A DNA stretch of 64,000 nt. Origin: Anseranas semipalmata (Eukaryota > Chordata > Aves > Anseriformes > Anseranatidae). Of this stretch, positions 51,016 to 64,000 are shown one piece after another (the stretch's first letter is position 1; every line of letters begins with the position of its first letter). The DNA lies in assembly GCA_013399115.1 (NCBI GenBank), contig VXAA01000123.1:191230-255229 (forward strand), in the 5' to 3' direction. Made by a program: the position numbers and the translations under genes. Below the pieces are notes generated by a model. That model was not told the origin of the DNA. It did not search any database and saw only the letters and a program-made list of their open reading frames with translations.

Positions 51016-51385
51016 AGGGATATTGTTCTGCAAGAAAATACTTCTACTTGCACTTATAGTGAAGTATTTTAGGCACTCTTCAAGTAACACCTGAAAAAAA
51101 AAAAGTTAACTGATTTTAATGATATCTAAGTTTTGATTTCCAGATTGCTCAAATGAAGCATGTGGAGGCATGAGTGTATTTTGGAATTACTTTTTTTTTT
51201 TTACTGTGTTTTATTGTGTAGTGCAAAATGAAACTAACAGTATAACGTGAAATGGAACAACATGTAGTTTGTTTCAGGTGAGTTGTCTATGTAAAAGCTA
51301 GATTCCATTACTTGTTAAGTCAGTTATTAAAAAGAGGTTTTTGCTTCTGAACAAATCCCCTTTTCTGAAGGGAGCTTATTTTAGA

Positions 51386-51733
51386 CTCACAGAATGGTTT
51401 GGGCTCGAAGGGACCTCAGAGCCCACCTGGTCCCAGCCCCCCAGCCGTGGGCACGACCCCTCCCACCACACCAGGCTGCCCAGGGCCCCATCCAGCCCGG
51501 CCTGGGGCACTTCAGGGATGGGGCAGACATCCCTGGGCAGCCTGTGCCAGAGCCTCACCGCCTCTGAGTGAAGAATTTCTTCCTTCTGTCTGACCTAAAC
51601 CTACCCTCTTGTAGTTTAAAGCCATCACCCCGTGTCCCATCACTACAGTCCCTGATGAAAATTCCTTCCCCAGCTTTCCTATGGGCCCCGTTTAAGTACC
51701 AGAGTGCCGCTGTAAGGTCTCTCCAGGCCTTCT
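51386..51733 (-). mobile_element. CR1 LINE fragment, younger copy
   Basis: It starts with the typical reverse-complement CR1 3' end (CACAGAATGGTTTGGGCTCG, AAGGGACCTCAGAGCCCACC), continues through GGCAGCCTGTGCCAG and GTGAAGAATTTCTTCCTTC, and ends near GGTCTCTCCAGGCCTTC. It keeps its CpG-containing, GC-rich character and looks less eroded than the copy 370 bases to its left. It is a 5'-truncated, non-coding fragment. Confidence 0.92.
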
Positions 51734-51839
51734 CTTTTTTTCTTTTTCCTTTGCTTTATTACAACTTCGGGGCAGTGATGCAAGTAACGATTAGTCTCCT
51801 GGATTCGGATGGGGTGCCCTGGTGACAAATCGGTGGCAG

Positions 51840-51965
51840 CTTGTGCAGGCGAGGCTCATCCTGGTGCGGGGCCTCGCTGCCCCCTGCCCACCCCGCAGAG
51901 GCCCGGCAGCAGGAACGCACCGCGCGGTTTGTGCGGAGCCCCCCGTGGCGGTCCGGTTTGCAGCG
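51840..51965. promoter_or_regulatory. CpG-rich patch next to CR1
   Basis: A short GC- and CpG-rich stretch (CGCACCGCGCGG, CCCCGTGGCGGTCC) lies just beyond the CR1 end. It could be an enhancer, part of another GC-rich repeat, or conserved intron sequence. Its role is unknown. Confidence 0.25.
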
Positions 51966-54924
51966 TCGTTGTAGGCATGTCTTTTTACTGTCTCACTTAG
52001 CAGTACCTAAAGTAGCAACCCAGGTTCTGTTAAGGGAAAAATGGCTTCTCCTCGAAGCTGTTCTTTTGTATTTTAACAGAATTTTTGTAAAAGTGAAATA
52101 CTCTGAGGTGATTAGAATGCAAATGAGAGTTTTTGTTACATGGTAGAAAGTGTTCATCTGTGTTGTGGGTATCTTTTGACTACCAACAACTTGCAATTAG
52201 GCTTACAGTTTATAATATGTAATTACTTCATTTTGTAGTTTTCCTTAAAATTAGCAGCTGTCACTGCAGTACCTTCTTGTTTGTTTCGATGGAGAGTGGT
52301 TTCCTCCACCGAATATTGCCAGCGTGGGCTGAATAAAACCTGAAGTCGTCTGAGCACCGCAAATCAATACACCCCAAACTGCTCCAGTCCAGAATCGGCC
52401 CAATGTTATTGGTGTTTGGATGGTGCAAAGTACCCCACGTGACATTCAGACTGACCTTTATATTGGATTTTTTCTGAGTGTTTCATAATTGTGAAATATC
52501 TTAGTTTTACTTACAGTATCCAAGATGTCTTCATGCTGATACGCTGAACAAAGCATAAAACGATATGTTTGAGGGGTAAGGGTTTACAGGTGGCATGTCT
52601 TTTTAAAAAGATGGGAAAAAAACCAAACATGCAAAAAATGCCCTGTAAGCTGTGATACCGAAGGCAAGTAACTCCTGGTGGTAGTGATCTGCACACTCAG
52701 TGCTAGTGGTTTTGATTTTTTTTGTTTTGTTTTGGAATACTGAACTAACTGTGGCAGAACAGACAGTAACAGTGAGCTCGCTTTATTTAGTGCTTTGTGA
52801 TATTTTCATTTCTGTGGGCTTAGGAAAACTTGTGCTTCTAGGTATGCATGAATAGTTTTATTCAGTGATTTTTTTTTTTCCTGTTTCATCTTTTTGGAGT
52901 GAAATACTGTGAACTATCTTTTCTGAAACTTTATATTGTGTGGGATCAATTAAATAAGCTAATTTCTGACAAATAAAGTAATTGTCTGGATCTTGCATTT
53001 TTTTGCCTTTTCCTAAAGCTGATTTTAGGAGCATATTTGGGATATAAGTCAAATTAGAACCTCATTAAACAAAAGAGTAAACCCAATTGGGGAATTTGTT
53101 GATACCATTACCACTCTCAGCTGTCTGGTAGTGCTCTTGCTTCTCTCTAGGAAGGAGGGGAAATATTTTCTGCAAACGTTTGTAGTGCCTGCTCTGCACT
53201 GGCTTTGTTGTTGTTGTTCTGGAGGCTCCGGACACTGTTATGTAACTGACCTGTCTTCGCTTTCTTGGTTGCTTTTTGCTGCATCTCTGTGAAGCTGTAA
53301 GTGCGGATGGGGAAGTCAGCGCCTCTCTGGCTGGTGTGTGGAGGTTTGGTTTTCGTGACAGTCCTGGCTAGGAGCTGAAGCTGTGGTTTCCATGACTGAC
53401 TGACGCTGATCTAGGCTGTGCTGCTTCTAAAGGGGCAGCCTTTCCTGCCCTGCCCCAGGTCATGTAATTCCTTCCTCCTCCCTTGTGCTGGTGCTTGCGC
53501 AGCTGCTGTTAACAGTGCTCAAAGACTGATCCAGCTGAGAAGTTACTTTAAAGAAAAAAAGCAGTGAGTTGATGTGACTGATGCAAAACCATGCGAGTGC
53601 CAGTGCTGACGCAGCAGGGGAATAGGAATACACTGGTAGAGGACTGCTTTGCTCTTCCTATTCTTAAGCTTCTCAGCTTTGAGCTGCTTCAGGTCTCTGA
53701 TTTGGCACAAAGAAAGCTACTAGTCCTACTAAAGAAGCAAGAAAGGGGCAGGATTGTCAGGTACAAAAAAAAAAAAGTGAACCACAACTGCTCCTTTTAA
53801 TTAATTTTGCCTTTAGGTTGTCTGAGATGCTGTTGAGCTCTAACCATTTTACCCAGAATTGAAAGGAAATAAAGGAAATAATTGGTACCAGAGAACCTGT
53901 AAACACCTGAAAGGGGGAGGATAAGCAGGAAGGCAGAAAGTAGACAAAATAGCAAGATGTACGAGGCTGTTCAGTGTGTCCATTTTTGGAAGACTAACTT
54001 GAGCTGAAGTGGTGTAAAATAGCATAGACACGTGTGGTGATTTGAAGCCTCTTGGTACACAGCTAAATGCATAGGAAGAAGAAACAGGAAACTGAGAGCA
54101 GTGATGGGTTTTCAGGAGCAACTAAGATTCATTAGAACACCGTGAAGTTAAATGACTTCTTTAATGAAAAAATACAGAAACTTGGGTGAAATAGCTAATA
54201 TTTTTCTAATACTAATGTTAAGGTGTAGTTCTAGAATTGCTGCTCTTCATAGTTTAGCTTAATAGGTGGTAACAAAACAAATCATGTGGTCTGCCTCACC
54301 TGGGCTTATGAATTGACTGAGCTTCTGGCAAAAGTAATTTATTTAACAGACTCCATTTTGCAGGACTAGATACTTACTTTCAAAATAGTAGAAGTGAAAT
54401 AAGAAATTAAACTCTTAAATCATTATTATGTGCATAGTAAACAGCTTAAAATTATAATGCTTTGAAAGGTTCTGTCAGATTTTACTTTTCAAATTCTGAA
54501 AAATAAATTTGTGCCTTTTTAGCTTAATAGAATTATTTGAATAGATTAATGAAAACAAATCTCGTACAGAAGGTTACAAAAGTGCCTTAAGAATTTGTGA
54601 CGTGAAGGGCATTAACCTGTCCTAGATCAGAAACTGCCAAAGAGTAAAATAACACCACTTCAGAGTAATTATTCACTTTTGTCATGGGGGGGGAAGAGTT
54701 AGCATAATTGTGCCAGAAACCTTTAATATTAGGATTGATATTGAAGGATGTAGGAAAGATGGCTGAAAAAGGAGGTGGTAAAGGTGAAGGTAATGCAGTT
54801 ATGTTTTAATCCAGTCAGCTGCAGAGGTTAACAAAAAGCATGAGAGAGCAGTCTGTATTGATTACGTGCGCATCTCGCTATGCACTTGTGCTAAAATAAA
54901 GGAGACTCTTGGAACTGAGATTGT

Positions 54925-54925
54925 N
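54925..54925. other. Single undetermined base
   Basis: One isolated N lies in AT-rich intron sequence (TTGTNTATAC). A base-call ambiguity with no functional meaning. Confidence 0.95.
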
Positions 54926-57479
54926 TATACAAGTTAAAGTAGCTTATTTAGGTCATCTTCTATAACAAAACAAAACCATAGTAGAACTTGATCATGTTGT
55001 GGTGAACAACAGACAAAAAGGGGTTAAGAACATGGATCAATTCATGAGGAGTTTGTAAAGTATGACATTGCTTTGCAAAGGAGTCGTGCTAGAAGATTTA
55101 GAAACAGATTTGTATTTTCTTAGCCCCAAACCAGTAATCTATCCACTGGCACTAGAATCCAGACAAATCAAAAACTGCTAAAAGAAAACAAATTTTCTAG
55201 TAGCATGGGATTAGGAATTTTCAGGCAGGGCCTGATTAACGACTGGAAGTTGGGTCACATTGACTATATAGCTGTTTCAACGTTCTCTTGTTGCACAGTC
55301 TTCCCGTGCTGCTGTTTTTTGTAGCATGAGATGCAAGAAAATGGGGAGAAATAGGCTGTGTCTTACAGTGCCTGCTGACAGTTGTATGCTCCAGCAGTGA
55401 GTCTGCTTTGGCTTTTCTTTCCTTGACAAAAAGACAGCTCAAGATAAATCTGAGGTCATCCTGTAATTTATAACTTGAGGTAGTTTTCCGACACTATTTA
55501 TAAATGGTGGAGAATTCAGCAATCAGATAATTGTATAGCTACGTTTAGAAGGATCCACTATGTTTCTTCTGGCTTACTCTTTAAAACTTTGTATATTTCA
55601 TGGTGATATGATGAGTGAGAAAAGGTCAATTTCTTAAACATTCCAACTTACAGCATTTCAATATATTAATTCTTGTATCCAAGCTTACTCTGAAGCATCT
55701 CAGTTTTGAATTCAAGTTTTTGGCATCATCTTTCCTTATAGGCTGCTAGTGCTTGTGCATGTTTCACAAAGACTGAGAAGATAAGTACAGCTGTTTTTTG
55801 AGAATCTGTTGGGAGTGCCTGTAGCATGCCAATAGATCATTCAAAAGTGCTGAATTACAACATGTATGACTTTTTTTACCCCTCTGTGTAGCATGAAAAA
55901 GTATGTGATGCTTGTGTTCTTACAGTTGTGTAATGTTTTTGTAGTTTGAAAAGCAACTAGAGTGTCAAGGCTGGGATTTTTTTTTCCCAATAATCTAATA
56001 TTTAAGTAGCTCTCCATTTTTATGGATCTGTTAAGTTTCCTACACGGTAGGAATTAAGAGTCTGCAAAAACAAAATCTTGAATGGAAAGAGGTAGAAGTA
56101 GGTTAAGATAGCCTTGTTTCTATAGTTTATTGGACTGATGGTGCCGTAGGAAGGAGTACTCTCACTTTCTCCCACCTTCATAGGAGAGGGATAATGACTC
56201 TCACAAAATTAGTGGTTAATTCTGTTAATGAGCTTTTTTATTTTACTGGTCCTTTAAACATTCAAAATATATCACTTTCCGTATTTCCTGTGAGAGAATT
56301 GGTGGGAATTCTTAAGATGAGAGGACAGAATCTGCAGAAAAAGCTATGAATCCTGGATTTACCACAGAGTATCACACATTTTTTGTGTAATGCAAAAAAA
56401 TTATACTTCAATTCACAACGTTGGGAAATGTTGTGTTATTAAGATCTTCTTTTAGAAGAAGCTAAGAAATCAAAATGAAAACTCTGAGGAAGACATTGGT
56501 TGTCTTTTTATAGACTGAGGTGCATTAAACCAAGGCAAATATGCCTTAATGTAAATATGCACGTTTCTTTTAAAAGCAGGTGCCGATTCTGTAAGTTAGT
56601 ACTAAAAAAAGTTGTAAGGAATAATATGTTTATTTATCTTCAAAAATGTTATGAATAAGTGGAACAACGTATCAAAGACTTCTATTTAACCTTGGGTGTT
56701 TACAGCCAAGAAGTGTATTCAGTGTTATAAAAATCACACATGACTGGATGTCCTCAAATCTGAAACGTGACTACTTTTATCCTTTTTCTAGTCTTTGCTC
56801 TTTGGAACAAGAATAATGTACTGTGGCTGCTCCCTGTATTTTAATCATCTGGAATCAGAAACTAATTATTCTGAAGAATCTGAGGGGGTTGATATCTGAT
56901 TGTTTAAAAAACAAAACAAACACAGAGCACCCAACCAAACTGCCCCCTCCAGAAATCCACGCCTCCTAACACTGCCTTCCCGTGCCCCTAGAAATTGTGG
57001 TGAGCAGTCCGTTACGGTACTGTTGGCTAACTATATCACAGTACAGTGTTATTTTTCTTACGGCAGTCTTAAAAATAAGTTTAAGCTATTTGCATTGTAA
57101 CTTGGGAAATGTCAGCAAGTTGTGGAAGTATCTGTGATTGAGCTAAATGTAGACCGAATGAAAAGACTGAAGATCTTCACAGATCAGCTTGTTTGGGAAT
57201 TATTTTTTCCTTTGCTCTCCTAGCTGTAAGCGGCATTATTCAATATTTCAGAACAATTCTTTTCCCTGGGTATGCCCTTGGAATCTTGTTTCCACAGCAA
57301 CACAAAGCTACTGATAAAACATCCCTTTTAAACTTCAAATCAGCCTTTTATTTAGGGTTGTAATTAGGATGTTTGCCGGTAGCACTGTGTGCGTACACAT
57401 GTGCTGAGAGCAGCCTGTAGAACAGCCATAAGGTGAATAATCCTAGAAGTGCTGGAAGAATAACCCACGACGGGGTAAG

Positions 57480-58040
57480 CCTTCAGGCAGCATGGCAGGG
57501 ATGTGTAATGCGGATGGAGGGAGCTGACGGAGTAGGCAGTTGTTTTTCAATGCTTGTGTGAAGAAACAGCCCTCTGTGGGCTGCAGCCATTGCCAGGAGC
57601 TGGCTTCTTTCCTCCCGGCAGCTGCAGCATGCTCTCACTTGTTCCAGCTCTGCTCCGAATGAAGCACGTGAAGAATAGAAATGGATGGAAGGATATGCAG
57701 CAGCCATTGCAGGGAGAAGGAGCCGAGCTTCGGCGCTTGGCCTCTTCTGCCTGGTGGAAAGCTTTCCTTCCTTGAGAAGGAGTTAATGGGAGAGGGGCTA
57801 CACGTCAGCAGCTCGTCTCGGCCATTAATTGCCGTTTTCCGCGAGCTCCTTGGTACGGCTGCGCACGCCCTGGTTGTGCCTTTGGAGGCTGCTCCGCCCT
57901 GGGCTCTCTGAGCAGGAAGTCGGTGTCGGAGCCGTGAGGTGCTGAGACGCGGGCGTGAAAACCGTGTGGCACGACTGCCTGGCTGTGTGTGCCCATCTGT
58001 TTGTTCTGAGCAGCCCCGCGAGGCCTCCCATCGAGTCAAA
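57480..58040. promoter_or_regulatory. CpG-rich segment in MAPK1 intron 1, candidate enhancer or alternative promoter
   Basis: The core at about 57800-58035 has roughly twenty CpGs in 230 bases, against AT-rich intron on both sides, with GCACGTGAAG and CTGCGCACGCCC-type boxes. Open frames on both strands here are a by-product of the GC content. The composition is seen directly; function is inference. Confidence 0.35.
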
Positions 58041-61000
58041 ACTTGGTTACGGATTTACCAGGTGCTTTTAGGAAGCACTAGGGCTTAGGTTGATTTTTAC
58101 ATGGTGTCTTAAAAGTATCTAGATAATAGTGCTATTGCGGGTTGTCAACAGGATAGTAGCCACAGCTTGAAATAGTAATAACATTGTGTATGCTGGAGGT
58201 GGGCAGCTGCAGAATCTGTATTTGAATTTATGACGTTGCAGGTAAATAGCATTCACAGCTGTGGTCGTATCAGTTGGTGAAGCAGCACAGCGCGGGGGGG
58301 GATAAATCCTGCCTTTTGAATACTTAGTGTTAGTAACCAGCTTCAGCATCACGTGAATAACCCAGAGACTGCTGAAGTCTCATGTGCAGTGATTGGTATA
58401 TGTTGTTACGGATTATAAACTAAAAGCTATAAGCCAGCACTTGGAAGGTTGTTAGTATGTGAACAGTTATTCCCACTTTACAGAACTCCTCTGGAAAAGT
58501 CTAGGTAACAGAAGGTTCATGTCTGTAGAAGGCAGTGCCATTTAACTGTTTCATTGAAAATAGAAACACTTGTGAGATTCAGTAGAAGCTGAATGTTTAC
58601 ACAACTAGGTTAGACTGTGCACACTGGAACAGCACTTCCAGAATGCAGATAATCTAAATTTAGTACATGCTTGGATGGGATGTATATGTGCAGCTATTCC
58701 TTTTTGGACTGTAGGGGGAGCCCAGGCGATTACTTGTCATAAAATTAGATCTCTAATGCTAGCTAAGGCTAAGCAAGATGAATCCTATGTTAAGTGATAA
58801 GTAAGGAGTTTATTAACTGCAGTGAGTTAGCACACTGGGGTTTTGGATTTGCGCTGTTTAGGGTTGTTGTTCCACTTGCTAGCACTACAGGTGGACTCCG
58901 TGTGTGAGCAGCATATCCCTTCGGCAGTGCTCTGGAGAGTAGTGGGTGAAGCTGGTGGTGGTGGTGAAGGTCAGATGGAGATCGTGAGGAACTGGAAGAG
59001 CATTGGGAAGTGGCTCAGGCTGACTTGTGAAGGACTCAGTTATGTTAGTTTGGTGTTTCCTGTGTAGTGAAATAGATATTTGGCCTATGAAATTATATAA
59101 CTATATGTCTGACTGTGTCATATGCGCATGACAGGGAACACATGACTCTTCAGTTCTGCTTAAGTGCAGGCTAATATATAGGATAGGGACCTAGTCTTCT
59201 GTGTAAAGGACAGCAAACACTGAAACTGATAGTGGCCTAAACATTTTGTTCAGTGCATTTTAGTATCGGTGTCTTCAGGGCCTTGGAGCACATGGCTCCT
59301 TGAAAGTGCACTGGTTTTTAAAAGGTTGCAGAGTTTACTCAAAGCCGTACTTGCTTTGAGGGCTGTAACTCTGAGAATGTGAAATGATGCTATCTTTATC
59401 ATGCAGATTCTCTGTGTGCCTGTATTATTCATGGTATTTAAAATACTATGCACAAGCAAATGCATGATTAGCTTCTTGCTCATAGAAATTTGAGTAATGT
59501 TTCATATGTTTAATCAAGTTACAAATAAGTTTATATTTGAGAAAGTTAACAACAGAAATAAATCCTTTGTCCCTTTTAATGTTCGGCTAGATTTGTTCTT
59601 GCTGTCCTGAGCTGTGTTTGCAATGGGAGCAGCAGTGCATGCTTAGCTACAGTAGTGTGGTGAGATCTGCTGATACGAACAGAAAAATGATTGTATGCAG
59701 AATGTGCACCGGAGAGGAAATTGATTGCATCTTTGCTGCAAATACTTTACTTTTTTCCACATTGAACCATGAGTTTCATAGTTGAACCTTCTGAAAGCAA
59801 AATTGCCCATCATTTTTTAAATAATAGCCTAGACCTTTTGCTAAGAAAATGTTTCAAGAGCTATAAGTGAAACTAAGCTACAAGACAGCGAATCTTAGCA
59901 TATTTAATCGATAGATTCATGTTAATTGGATCTGTGTAAGGAAAAATACATATTTTCATCAATAACCAACCTTTACTTGGGAAGCAATAACTTAGACATT
60001 TATCCAATATTGCAAGAGATTAGAAGCTTTTCTTTAAGCAGCATCAGCTGGTAAATACTGGGCATTTTGGCATATCGGGCATCCTACTCTTCATAGCTGC
60101 TGCTGTCCAGTGCTTTGAAAGGAATTAAGATTCTGCATTGTGGGAGAAAAAAATATGCTTCACTCAATACAAAGAAGAAGGTAGGAGGTTTGTTTATAAC
60201 AATAAAATGATTGTAAGGTTTTTATTTTTTTCCCAAGTACAGGTTGTTCATGCTTAAGAATTATTTCTAGTTTTGTTTTCTGCTTGTGACTTACCTTACT
60301 GGCATATCGTAAACACCTCAGGTGGTTTGCCGATTAACTAAGAAAACTACTAATGAGGAAGTGCTCTTGAAGGCTACAACAAGTTCCATTTTATGGCATT
60401 TTGTTATTATCTATTTTGGGACTTGTGAACTGCTGATGTGTTATCTATACATATGTAGTAACAACAGTCATAATTAATACTTGGTTAGTGTGAGGAATTT
60501 AAAAGTACCCTATGGAGGTTTCATTGTTTCCAGAGGCACATAAAATTTGTACCCCGTCTGTGCTTATAGACGGGAGTTACAGATGCAGACAGGTCAAAGT
60601 GATTCTGTGGAAAATCAAGCAAAAAGGGTGTCACTACAAAGGCATGAATTATATGATGAAAGTTACTGGCAGCACCAATTCTGTATAATTTTTAATAATG
60701 AAAGTGAGAAATGTGAAACAATTTTGATACAGCGGTAGTAGCACTGTCTCAAAAACATGTTTTACTGCACCATAAATCTGCTTTGTGGTAGAAGAACCTT
60801 GAAGTGGCCAGGCATCCGAATGCCTTTTAGTTGTCCTTTTCTAACTGGATTCTCATATTTCATTCTGTTTTACCTGATCACCAGATACCTGGACATCTCC
60901 ACAGAGTAAGGCCAATTTAGAGGGTTTCAAAGGATGTTCTGGGATTTGATTGTAGAAAATCTGTGGAATGTAAAGCATGTTTAGCTAGTATGTTTATATT

Positions 61001-62127
61001 TTCACGTGAATTAGTTGAGGCTAACAGCAATGTCTAAATATAGGCTTGATTTTTTTTTTAATTTCTAAACAATGCAGTAGTGAATAAAAAGAAATTTGAA
61101 AGGAACAAGAGAAGCCCATGTATATTAAAAATCATATACATGCTTTTAAATTCTAAATATATTAAAAGCATATGGTAATTTAATTAAAGAAAAATAATTG
61201 TAATGAGATGCTTTGTCATTCATATAAACAAGACCATAGAGAACATCCTGGAACGTCCATTCATAACATTTTTATGAAATAATATCCTGAGCCCACATTT
61301 TGGAAATTTGTGTCTTTTACTGAGTCTCTTTACTAGGCTCAGGCTGTGATATTCTTCGTAAATGGGTAGGCGTTCTGAACAGAAATACTGAGACTCCTTT
61401 ACTGGTATAGCTAGGAATGCTGTTACAGGACTGTAAATGTAGCCACAAGTGTGTTCATTAATACAGGTCACAGTCACCACATTACTTCAGTGCGCTGCTC
61501 CTTGCTTTCGCTTCTTGTGAGTAGTCCAATATATTTCTTTTCTGGAAGTCTGTCTTTGGAATTGAACTTGGAGAGGTGTTTCCACAAATTCTCCATCCCT
61601 TTGTTCTTCAGCGTCTGTTCTTCATGGAGGTGCCAAAAACGCAGCTCAGTGGAGAGTAAAAGGTTGTGGCAGTTGGAATTATTTGTAGGAGTTAGGGTGT
61701 GGAATTCTGCCACTTGAAAGATGATTTCTGAAAGCTTTTCTGCACTCCAAAGTAAATAGGTTAACCCAAGATGACTTTTTTTTTTGTCACAGATTTCTTC
61801 TTCATTACAGCATATAGGAAAAAACCTGAACTTGTTTGTTCCACAGAGTGATAAAGGAGATGAATACTTCTTTCTTTGGTCAGGTACCTGAGAATCAGCA
61901 GGCTTTAAGTTGGTTGGAAAAGCTCGTGACTTGTAGATACTTAAATAAGTTGAAGAACAGACAAAATATTGTTGTACTGTCAGCAAATTAAAAGATACCT
62001 GCCACTGTTGCCTCTCTTCATTTGATAAAATAAGTGTAAAAACAAATGGACAGTGAATTAAGTAGAATTCACATTCTTACTTTCTGAATTGAGTGAATTT
62101 AATATTCCTTATAACAAATGTTATTGA

Positions 62128-64000
<1,873 letters not shown>

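Noticed and set aside
50811..51059. 82-residue open frame in MAPK1 intron 1
   Set aside because: It lies almost entirely within a CR1 fragment read antisense, so it is not a gene.
61474..61986. 170-residue minus-strand open frame just upstream of MAPK1 exon 2
   Set aside because: No recognisable domain, intronic location and ordinary AT-rich codon use; most likely chance.

Overview
This is vertebrate nuclear DNA with no prokaryotic or viral gene organisation. It is most likely from a bird, though a crocodilian or turtle cannot be excluded. The evidence is: genes split by GT-AG introns; AT-rich non-coding DNA; CR1 LINE fragments as the only clear interspersed repeats; compact PPM1F introns; and the order PPM1F then MAPK1 on one strand, the arrangement known from amniotes (human 22q11.2, where both lie on the opposite strand). 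I cannot name the species.

Layout. Positions 1-7665 are non-coding and probably lie within or upstream of the 5' part of PPM1F. From 7666 to 16800 six coding exons on the + strand give about 377 residues of PPM1F (POPX2, a PP2C-family Ser/Thr phosphatase), covering the whole catalytic domain and the stop codon. Exon phases join without a frameshift and all metal-binding acidic residues are present. The N-terminal exon or exons, about 65-70 residues by comparison with mammals, were not found. From 16801 come the 3' UTR and about 27 kb of intergenic DNA with low-complexity tracts and one old LINE-like piece but no convincing gene.

A 958-base run of N (44554-45511) interrupts a CpG-rich block that should hold the MAPK1 (ERK2) promoter and first exon. 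From 45512 to 62138 is MAPK1 intron 1, which contains two CR1 fragments and two CpG-rich patches. MAPK1 exon 2 is at 62139-62321 and encodes 60 complete residues that agree with the mammalian ERK2 sequence as I recall it, including the catalytic lysine and the alpha-C glutamate. The window ends exactly on a splice acceptor, so exon 3 should start at the next base.

The two genes are neighbours, not an operon. PPM1F removes phosphate from CaM kinases and PAK and binds PIX; ERK2 is the terminal kinase of the Ras-Raf-MEK cascade. Their adjacency reflects conserved synteny, and nothing in the sequence shows co-regulation. I found no new biological system. The points worth checking are regulatory or splicing features: a CpG island inside a PPM1F intron, a possible poison exon, a NAGNAG acceptor, a possible distal polyadenylation site, a long perfect palindrome, and the assembly gap that removes ERK2's first exon.
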